Positions 1 to 6,700 of a stretch of 10,819 nucleotides of DNA are shown in pieces. The translations under genes were made by a program, and so were the position numbers. Positions within the stretch are counted from its first letter, which is position 1. Each line of letters opens with the position of its first letter. This DNA is from Desulfobacterales bacterium (GTDB lineage: Bacteria > Desulfobacterota > Desulfobacteria > Desulfobacterales > Desulfosalsimonadaceae), in the NCBI GenBank assembly GCA_007127175.1, contig SKZX01000309.1:1-10819 (forward strand). Direction: 5' to 3'. The notes beneath the pieces are model-generated. The model worked only from the letters and a program-made list of their open reading frames with translations, was not told the origin of the DNA and did not search any database.

Positions 1-231
1 GCGGACGGCATTCGTCATTTCAATGGGCCGGTAATGATTATCCACGCCGAACACGACCATATCATCCCGCTTACGCACGGCGAGCTTCTCTTTGAATCCG
101 CGCCGTCTGCCAGGAAGACCATGAAAATCGTTTATGGCGCAGACCATAACAATATTTTCGCACTTGCCGGAATGACATATTTTCAGGACATACATGCTTT
201 TATTGCCCACCATGGCAAAGGGGGTGCCTGA
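1..231 (+). CDS. Alpha/beta hydrolase, C-terminal fragment (5' end outside window)
   Basis: The frame is open from base 1 and encodes the last 76 residues before a TGA at 229-231. The fragment has the usual C-terminal half of an alpha/beta-hydrolase fold. A buried strand (PVMIIHAEHDHIIP, about 10-23) ends in the probable acid of the triad (Asp19). The segment VYGADHNNIF (44-53) then supplies the likely catalytic His49. The nucleophile and oxyanion loop lie upstream and are not visible, so the substrate cannot be assigned. The stop codon is the first of three consecutive TGAs and overlaps the ATG of a short downstream ORF (ATGA), so it is probably co-transcribed with the acyltransferase gene that follows. 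In that setting it could be a thioesterase-like or editing hydrolase, but this is inference from position only. Confidence 0.75.
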   Translation, partial: ADGIRHFNGPVMIIHAEHDHIIPLTHGELLFESAPSARKTMKIVYGADHNNIFALAGMTYFQDIHAFIAHHGKGGA

Positions 232-311
232 TGATGAATATATACTCCCCCCTTTATCGTGGTCAATCAGACAGTGCCTGCAATAGCAGCAAAGGAGTCT
301 GGTTTGATTGA
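231..311 (+). CDS. 26-residue coupled mini-ORF, or frameshifted start of the AT gene
   Basis: This short ORF begins with tandem ATGs (231 and 234). The first overlaps the stop of the hydrolase gene, and an AAAGGGGG ribosome binding site (218-225) lies close upstream. It reads MMNIYSPLYRG... and stops at 309-311, eight bases inside the acyltransferase gene if that begins at TTG 304. Two readings fit. It may be a coupling peptide that brings ribosomes to the AT start. Alternatively it may be the true beginning of the AT gene, put out of frame by one extra C in the C6 run at 247-252; removing one C joins MMNIYSP directly to the open AT frame. The peptide resembles nothing I recognise. Confidence 0.35.
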   Translation: MMNIYSPLYRGQSDSACNSSKGVWFD

Positions 312-1632
312 TGCCGGTACCCGCCAGATCGAAATTTTCGCCGTTTCAGGCGAAAGCCGGGATGCCGCCAAGGCCCGTCTTGATAAGATGGCGCCGGCGG
401 CAAGCCTTTCCGGGGATCAAATGAAATTTGCCGTGCAGGCAAAACGTTTCAGGGATGCATTCAACCCCGGTGATTTCTCTCGACTGCTGATGGTGGTGAG
501 CCGTGATGAGCCTTTTGAGCCCCTTCTGCATCAGGCTCTCGCTTTTCTAAATGATCCTGAAAAACTGGATTTCAAGCCCCCGGCCGGCATTTTTTATGGC
601 GAGGGGGACGTGCCCGGTAAAATCGCTTTTCTTTTCCCGGGCCAGGGGAGCCAGTATATCGGCATGGGTCGGGACCTTGTGGATGCGTTTCCGCGGACGG
701 CAGCCGTTTTTGATGCAATCGAACCGATGTTCAAGCAGGAACAATCGCTGCGGCATTTTATTTACCCGGAATTGACGGCTGAACCCGGAGAAAAAAGCCG
801 GCTGGAAGGCCTTCTCCGTCAGACCGATGTTGCGCAGCCGGCCATTGGTGCGCTGAGCCTCATCATGATGAATATCCTTTCCACATTCCAGGTTTTCCCC
901 CAAGCCGCCGCAGGCCACAGTTTTGGGGAGCTGACCGCGCTTTGCGCCGGAAGGCGGATCGATGAAACAGACTTTCTCAGCCTTTCAGTATGGCGGGGAC
1001 GCCTGATGGCCGATGCATGCGGTGCCGACAAGGGGCAGATGCTTGCTGTAAAAGCGCATCCGGATGCCATTGAGCAGCTTGTAAAAGAAAGCGGCGCCGA
1101 CGTGGTCGTTGCCAACAAAAACAGCCCTGAGCAGGGGGTATTGTCCGGGAGCAGCCCTGAAATTGAAAAAATGCTGGGCGTCTGCAAGCAACAGCGCATC
1201 CGGGCAATGCTGCTGCCGGTATATGCAGCATTCCACAGCCGCATGGTTTCGGATGCCGCGGAAGGGTTTCACAGAAAAATCGACGCCGTTGAGGTCCTTC
1301 CCGGGACAATCCCGGTATATTCCAACAAGACAGCCCTGCCCTACCCTGCGGATGAACAGGAAACCCGCCGCCTTCTTGGGGTCCACCTGGTCAGCCCCGT
1401 CCGCTTCATGGATCAGATCAACAACATGCATGCCGACGGGGTGCGGTTTTTTGTGGAGGTCGGGCCGAAAAACGTGTTGACGGGCCTTGTCAACGCTATA
1501 TTGAAAGGACGCCCTTTCAAGGCGTTTTCCATTGACGCCTCTTCCGGGAAGCAGGGCGGGGTCCACGACCTGGCAGGCGCCCTGTGCTGCATTGGGGCGG
1601 CCGGATACCCGGTTGACCTTCGGGCGTGGTAA
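304..1632 (+). CDS. Stand-alone polyketide/PUFA-synthase-type acyltransferase (malonyl-transferase family)
   Basis: A 442-residue protein carrying a complete FabD/PKS acyltransferase domain, expected to load an acyl unit, probably malonyl, from CoA to an acyl carrier protein. Numbered from TTG 304: the N-terminal PKS linker opens with RQIEIFAVSGES (7-18); FLFPGQGSQYIGMG at 109-122; nucleophile motif GHSFGE with Ser206; WRGRLM, whose Arg231 would bind the malonyl carboxylate; ANKNSPEQGVLSG; AAFHS with catalytic His311, closest to the malonyl-type HAFH signature; VEVGPKNVLTGL near 384-395. It ends in a post-AT linker (GYPVDLRAW) normally found inside multidomain synthases, so it may derive from one. 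I chose TTG 304 because AAAGGAG (291-297) sits six bases upstream. GTG 259 is in frame but preceded only by pyrimidines. It probably forms an operon with the hydrolase. Confidence 0.88.
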   Translation: MIDAGTRQIEIFAVSGESRDAAKARLDKMAPAASLSGDQMKFAVQAKRFRDAFNPGDFSRLLMVVSRDEPFEPLLHQALAFLNDPEKLDFKPPAGIFYGEGDVPGKIAFLFPGQGSQYIGMGRDLVDAFPRTAAVFDAIEPMFKQEQSLRHFIYPELTAEPGEKSRLEGLLRQTDVAQPAIGALSLIMMNILSTFQVFPQAAAGHSFGELTALCAGRRIDETDFLSLSVWRGRLMADACGADKGQMLAVKAHPDAIEQLVKESGADVVVANKNSPEQGVLSGSSPEIEKMLGVCKQQRIRAMLLPVYAAFHSRMVSDAAEGFHRKIDAVEVLPGTIPVYSNKTALPYPADEQETRRLLGVHLVSPVRFMDQINNMHADGVRFFVEVGPKNVLTGLVNAILKGRPFKAFSIDASSGKQGGVHDLAGALCCIGAAGYPVDLRAW

Positions 1633-1681
1633 CGTGCTGCGCTTATGCACCCCCGGCCCCAAAAAACATCGGCCTTAACCC

Positions 1682-1708
1682 GGGAGACGGAATTGAATTC
1701 CGTCCCCT
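1682..1708. terminator. Strong palindrome between convergent AT and biotin-ligase genes
   Basis: An inverted repeat GACGGAAT / ATTCCGTC (1686-1693 and 1697-1704) has a three-base loop. Beyond one A-C mismatch it is extended by GGG (1682-1684) against CCC or CCT (1706-1708). It lies 50 bases past the AT stop and 55 bases before the end of the oppositely oriented biotin ligase, the right place for a shared transcript end. No U-tract follows directly on either strand. On the minus strand a T6 occurs only about 15-20 bases later. It may therefore act as a 3'-stabilising or Rho-assisted structure, not a classical intrinsic terminator. Confidence 0.4.
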
Positions 1709-1762
1709 GGGCGTCCTGCAAATGAAACCCGATAAAGACTCTGGCATTGCGACATTATTGGC

Positions 1763-2683
1763 CTATAATGGCCGGATCGTTGCGGTGTATAACACCTCGG
1801 CATGGCCATCGCGTTGGATCTTCAACCCGCCGTCCGGGGCAAGCCCCAGAAGACGCGCCTGAAAAGGCGCCGCTGCGCCCTGGCGGACCCGGATGTCCGC
1901 CCCTGTCCAGGCCAGCCGGTGTTCCAGTTCCCTGACAAATTGTTCGGGCGGCATTGTGGCGATAATGCCCTCCAGGCGGGCCCTTCCCATGGTCACCAGT
2001 TTTTCCCAGAAAACAAGCGGTGAAAAAGATGCCGATTCAGGATCCAGGCATGCCGCGGGGAGAACGAAATCATCATCGAGCATGGCAGCTTTGGGTGCTG
2101 ACACCAGGTTGATGCCAATGCCCACCAATAAATGCCCTTCGCGCTCCTCAACCAGAATGCCGCTGATTTTGCGGTTATTGCGCACAATATCGTTGGGCCA
2201 CTTAACAAACGCATCGATGCCCGATTGACCGAAAACATATGCCAGCATATCCCCTGCCAGCAGGGAAGCAATGTTCCTGTAAGGAGCGGATTGTTCATCA
2301 TCCAGGCGCCAGTAAACCGTCGCGTAGATATTTCCGGCCGGTGATATCCAGTTGCGTCCGCGCTGACCGCGCCCTGCTGTCTGGCGGACGGCCATGACCG
2401 ACGACCACGGCCCCATCCTGCCCACTGAAATCATGTGGCGGGCGACTTCCATGGTGGACGTGCAGGTGCCAACAACCCAGATGCGGGCATCTCCCCCGTA
2501 GCCTTCAGCAACCCACGTTTTCTGCAGGACCGGCTGCGACCCATCATCCTGCCTGGCAGTCCACGGGTGGAACAAGGAAACGTCCTTGTTCCAGGACGGG
2601 TGGCACAGGGAAAGGCTTTGGGGGTCGATGCCTGAAAAAACGTCCGACTGATCATCGCCTGCCAGGTAAATGCCGGGATGCAT
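1763..2683 (-). CDS. birA: Biotin-[acetyl-CoA-carboxylase] ligase, catalytic type without HTH domain
   Basis: A 306-residue biotin-protein ligase that makes biotinyl-AMP and transfers biotin to the lysine of biotin carboxyl carrier domains. Conserved elements appear in order: CTSTMEVAR (74-82), the adenylate-binding GRGQRGRNW loop (104-112), KWPND (161-165), KISGILVE (172-179) and GIGINL (188-193). A small C-terminal SH3-like domain (about 255-306) follows. There is no winged-helix DNA-binding domain, so it should not be a biotin repressor. Instead the first 65 residues form an unrecognised extension beginning MHPGIYLAGDDQSD. The ATG at 2683 is supported by GGAG six bases upstream. An AT-rich stretch beyond it contains promoter-like TTGACA and TATAAT hexamers. 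The gene is transcribed alone and converges on the acyltransferase gene. Confidence 0.92.
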   Translation of the reverse strand: MHPGIYLAGDDQSDVFSGIDPQSLSLCHPSWNKDVSLFHPWTARQDDGSQPVLQKTWVAEGYGGDARIWVVGTCTSTMEVARHMISVGRMGPWSSVMAVRQTAGRGQRGRNWISPAGNIYATVYWRLDDEQSAPYRNIASLLAGDMLAYVFGQSGIDAFVKWPNDIVRNNRKISGILVEEREGHLLVGIGINLVSAPKAAMLDDDFVLPAACLDPESASFSPLVFWEKLVTMGRARLEGIIATMPPEQFVRELEHRLAWTGADIRVRQGAAAPFQARLLGLAPDGGLKIQRDGHAEVLYTATIRPL

Positions 2684-2715
2684 GGTTTGCTCCGAAAAAG
2701 AAATAAATATGAGTT

Positions 2716-2749
2716 TTTATACTAAAAAACAATATTATACAGTTGTCAA
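2716..2749 (-). promoter_or_regulatory. Promoter-like AT-rich region upstream of the biotin ligase
   Basis: On the minus strand a perfect TTGACA (2749-2744) is followed almost at once by a perfect TATAAT (2739-2734), then by TATAAA (2721-2716). No pair has ideal spacing. TTGACA to TTTAGT (2726-2721) gives 17 bases but a poor -10, and TTGACA to TATAAA gives 22. The region very likely contains the biotin ligase promoter, but the exact start cannot be fixed by eye. Confidence 0.35.
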
Positions 2750-2820
2750 TTCAAAGAACCGCCGCCAGGGGGCGGCTTGACCTTTTTCCTGTCACTTTCG
2801 GTTGCAGCACATTCTGTGTT

Positions 2821-2872
2821 TTTCGATCCCGATTTCGATTTGAGCAACCCCCCCCAAAAAAATCGGTCGAAA
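2821..2872. repeat. Imperfect inverted repeat spanning a C8A7 run
   Basis: TTTCGA (2821-2826) pairs with TCGAAA (2867-2872), and CCGATTT (2829-2835) pairs with AAATCGG (2860-2866). Only a two-base bulge (2827-2828) interrupts the left arm, giving 13 paired positions around a 24-base loop. The loop contains eight Cs, followed by seven As running into the right arm. It lies about 125 bases before the nitroreductase start and could be an operator or an mRNA leader stem. No regulator is encoded next to it. Confidence 0.4.
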
Positions 2873-2997
2873 CCCGGATTGCAAAACCAGGTTATGAAAG
2901 CCCGACGCCCCTTTGCCCTTGCCTTGCAGATGGGTATGCTGGTAACATGTCAGACTGGCATGAATGGTTAAACAAACAGGCATACAAGGGGGTCCCG

Positions 2998-3708
2998 ATG
3001 AAAAAGGGCAAATCGATCATTGCCTTCATGATAGTCTTCCTGTTGTTTTCAGGAATAGCATTATTAACGGAAAGGGGGCACGCCATGAAGCATAAAGACG
3101 GCTCCGAAATCGTCAAGCTCCCCGAACCCGTCAAAGACGGCCATGTTTCTGTTGAAAAGGCGATTTCCAACCGCCGCTCCACCAGGTCTTTTTCAGACAA
3201 ACCGCTGACCCTGCAGGATGTTGCTCAGATGTTGTGGGCCGCACAGGGGATCAGCGGGCCCAGGGGTTACCGGACAGCGCCGTCGGCCGGGGCACTCTAC
3301 CCGCTTGAGGTCTACGTGGCGACCGGCAACGTGGAAAGCCTCCCCCGGGGCCTGTATCACTACCGCACGGAATCCCATGACCTTGAGATCGTGTCCCCCG
3401 GAGATCACCGGCAAACCATATGGGAAGCGGCGCTGAGCCAGCACCCCATCAGGGAGGCCCCCGCCGTATTTGTTTTTTTGGGCGTCTTCCCGAGAACAAT
3501 GGGTAAATACGGAAAAAGAGGCATGCAATATGTCTTGATAGAAGCCGGCCACGCTGCCCAGAACATGCTTCTGCAGGCTGAGGCCATGGGCCTCGGGCAT
3601 GTCCCCATTGGCGCATTCAATGACGAAATGATGCGCAGCATCCTTAAAATAGACGGCGAAACGCATCCGCTCTATATCATTCCGGTCGGACACCCCTTTG
3701 GCAGCTAA
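2998..3708 (+). CDS. SagB/ThcOx-type nitroreductase with N-terminal export or anchor segment
   Basis: A 236-residue FMN-dependent oxidoreductase of the nitroreductase superfamily, closest in appearance to the SagB-type dehydrogenase branch. After a KK-charged hydrophobic leader (about 1-29, possible cleavage after GHA) come RRSTRSF (59-65) for FMN phosphate, SAGALYP (96-102), EAGHAAQN (182-189), GLGHVPIGAF (198-207) and the closing PVGHP (229-233). These fit flavin binding and a dimer fold. I chose ATG 2998 because AAGGGGG precedes it by five bases and it begins like a signal peptide. No twin-arginine motif is visible, although folded flavoproteins normally use Tat, so the leader may be a membrane anchor. 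No SagC/SagD-like partner is nearby, so peptide heterocycle oxidation is not supported. The substrate is unknown. Confidence 0.87.
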   Translation: MKKGKSIIAFMIVFLLFSGIALLTERGHAMKHKDGSEIVKLPEPVKDGHVSVEKAISNRRSTRSFSDKPLTLQDVAQMLWAAQGISGPRGYRTAPSAGALYPLEVYVATGNVESLPRGLYHYRTESHDLEIVSPGDHRQTIWEAALSQHPIREAPAVFVFLGVFPRTMGKYGKRGMQYVLIEAGHAAQNMLLQAEAMGLGHVPIGAFNDEMMRSILKIDGETHPLYIIPVGHPFGS

Positions 3709-6700
3709 TGTCTGAAACCGCTTGCCATCATCCTTTCATGAAGCCTTTCGGCATGGAGACAGAATGCCTCCAGTTTTGCTTCAATAAGCTGTGGATAGGG
3801 CGACCCGTCTGTTTCGATGGCAAGAAACGGCAGGCGCTCCATGTCTGAAAGGACTTTCTCCAGGCCATTGCTGCCATTCGTGGTGCGGAGCTTGTCCGCC
3901 CGGGTCATGATCTCAGACAGGATGGACTCGGATATGCGATTGGGCATACATCCGAATGGCCCGATAATGATGACGCCCGCCACCTCTGAAGCAACTTCGG
4001 TCAGGGCGCTTCCGACGGTAAGAACCGCCTCCCCGCTGAATTTCGGGGAAACGTAGGGGGATGCATTTTCAACAACTGTTAAAATGTCGGCCATTTTTGC
4101 ATGAACCAGCTTTGACCGGGACAATGAATGGTTCAGTTTCTTTTCGTGCCGCTTCATCAGTTTCTGCCTGAGATAGGATTTCAGCTTTTCCTTCCATGTC
4201 ATTCCAAGCGGGCTTCCGTTGACGCCTGCATCATAATTGGTGTAATGAATCCACTCGGAAACCGGTGAGCATATCACTGCAAACCCTTTCTCAGCAAGGC
4301 GCTCCGTCAGATATTGCCGGGAAAGCCCGTCTCTTCTGACAAAAATCTCTCCGGTAATGAGAATCGTCGGAACCTGTGAGGGGGGACGCTTCATGGGGAT
4401 GTCACCCAATATGGAAGCTGATTTGTCCAACTGGGATCGGATGGATTTGAAATTTCCCTTTTCAACCTCTTTGACGATAAGATGCCACTGTGCTTCGAAA
4501 ATTTCCACTCCCTGGGAAACATCCCTTGCATTGGCCAGGATCATTGACCTGGCGTCCTCCATAAAGTCCGAAATAACAATCGACCACCACGCCTTATAGT
4601 AATTGAAACTGCCTTCGATGCCGTAATACGAATTATCGGATGTGAGCGAAAAAATGGCGACGTCCGGAATCTGCAGGCGCCGGATCAGGTCCTCCATGAA
4701 AATCGAATACTGGCCGAACCGGCAGGGTCCGGATGCGGATGCCATGAAATAGACCAGCACTTCATCGTCGAGCTTCTCATTGTAAACATAGTTGAGGAGT
4801 TTTCCGGTCGTCAGTATCAGCGGCAGGCATTCCTTGCAGGACGTGTTGGCCCGGCCCGTCTTGAGGACAGCCTCGTCAGCGGGCGGGTGATGGACCACAT
4901 TGAAGCCGGCATCACGAAATACGGAGGCCAGCAGCTCCGTGCCAAGACGACCCATGGACGGGATCAGGAACTTGACTCTAGGGTCCGCCATTGAAAGGAC
5001 ATCCCCCGATGAAGTGACCACTTTGGGCACATCTTTTTCAACGATGGTTCTTGCGGGTGTAAAGGGAGCCCTTGACGATACGGGTTTTTTCCCAATGAGC
5101 AATTGACGATACTCGGATACGATGTCCAGGAAGGCTTCAATCCGGGTCTCAATGCCGGCATCGGCCGTGTGGCTGTCCAGTTCAAGGGTCAGTGACGGTT
5201 TAAGCCCCATGATGTCCCGGAAATAGCCGATAACGAAGGAATCCGGGCCGCATGAAAAGTTGGTGATGTAGGTGCCGAAAAGTTGTTTATGCCGTTTTAC
5301 GTATCGGGCCGCCTGAAGAATCCGCTGCCCCATCCCCCAGTACATGTGCCGCTTGGATGCCTCCTCCTCGATGGGAAGAAAATCAAGGGGGATGACCTGA
5401 ACCCCTCTCGACGCCAACTTGTGAGGAATCCCCATATTGGCTGATTCAACAAACGCGTTATAGGGGCGCCCGAAAATGATGACGGCTATTTTATCGGGGT
5501 CCTGCTCCAACCGGCCAAGGGCCTCATCACCCAGGCGGCGCATGGCATCAAAGCAGGCCCTTTGACGGGCGATGGCTTTTTCCAGCGCCCTGGCTGCAAC
5601 CGAACCTGAAACACCCATTTGTTCGGCTGTTTCAACCATGGCGGCGGCAGACGCCTCAAGACCGGCGATCATATTGATATAGGGTTTTAATACGATCGTT
5701 CCCTGCCGTTCAAGTTCGGCAATCTCTTTCCTGTAGGTCGTGCTCAGGTAATACGGTTCCGCCTGGACAAACGGGCATGTCTGTGATTCCGGGTGATTGT
5801 TGGTTGTCGGAATGCCCCTGACCTGTGGGAGAAAAATGTAATCTACGCGCGGTTCATTTTCCAGAAGGGAATAAAAGTACCCGTGGGCGATTTCAGCAGG
5901 GTGGCAAAAGGCTGCATTTCGCTTGTCCATTCCCTCGATTGAAACCGTGTCCGGCAAAACCGGTTCAAACCCGATTTCCCTGAAAAAAGTCGCATAAAAC
6001 GGGTAATACGTGTCGACCAGGAAACTCCGGTTTATGCCCACCCTTCCCTTGGTGGGGGAATCCGCCTCGACTCCCGGCGCAAACTCCTCAAATACCATTT
6101 TTTCCCTGGCATAGACAAGGTCAAGGTTTGGGATGTCATACCGGATATTTTTGCGAATGTTATAATAGCGGTTGCATGCGCCCCCAAAAGCGTAATTCTT
6201 GCCTTCCAGCTCGATTACCGCGATCTCGCAGCCACGGTCGCATTTCTCTTTTCCGCCTTTGCAGGTAAACGTGCTTTTGTAGTTGGCCTCGCGCTCGGCC
6301 AGCACTTCCAGGTCAAAGCCTTTCTTTTCAAGAAGGCCTATCTGGATTCGTTTTTTTATTTCCAGAGCCACCCCATAGGCGCCCATGAGGCCGGGTTCCG
6401 GTGGGACGACAATCGGTTTGCCGGACAGGGCGGCCATGGCGAGGGGGACGGCATGGTTGTAACAGACGCCCCCCTGCATGAACACTTTTTCTCCAACGGG
6501 CCGGTTGCCTTTGACCCGGTTCGTGTAATTCATGCAAATGGAATAGACCAGGCCGGCCACTACATTTTCGTGGTTGATGCCCTCATGGATGGCGGTTTTG
6601 ATGTCAGAGGCGATAAAAGCGGCGCATTGATCATTGAAATTCGGCGGGGCATCCCCCAGGACAGCGACATCCGCAATCTTTTCAACAGGCAAATTCAGTG

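Larger units (their letters stand above)
2684..2997. other. 314-base divergent intergenic control region
   Basis: This region separates the minus-strand biotin ligase from the plus-strand nitroreductase. From left to right it holds the biotin ligase ribosome binding site and AT-rich promoter area (2684-2750), a small GC hairpin (2761-2776), a large imperfect inverted repeat (2821-2872) containing a C8A7 run, and the nitroreductase leader. The nitroreductase frame is open through much of it, but no start upstream of 2998 has a convincing ribosome binding site. I see no RNA gene here. No clear plus-strand promoter stands out. Confidence 0.5.

Noticed and set aside
985..1662. Long minus-strand frame (225 codons) antisense to the acyltransferase, with others at 547-918 and 819-1244
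   Set aside because: They lie wholly opposite a strongly supported gene with intact catalytic motifs, and their translations show no domain pattern.
1626..1862. 78-codon plus-strand frame after the acyltransferase
   Set aside because: It starts with GTG inside the AT gene, has no ribosome binding site and runs antisense into the biotin ligase. At most its first codons show a possible shifted tail.
2761..2776. GCCGCC-AGGG-GGCGGC hairpin followed by T-rich sequence, considered as an intrinsic terminator
   Set aside because: No plus-strand transcript is expected to end here, because the upstream gene is on the minus strand and divergent. The T-run is not directly after the stem.
2894..2971. 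25-codon plus-strand ORF (MKARRPFALALQ...) upstream of the nitroreductase
   Set aside because: The ribosome binding site is too close to the ATG, and there is no coding pattern or conservation evidence.
2743..2997. Extension of the nitroreductase upstream to 2743 or to ATG 2947
   Set aside because: The upstream residues are low-quality, cross the inverted repeat and homopolymer run, and lack a ribosome binding site. ATG 2998 has AAGGGGG and begins a signal-like segment.
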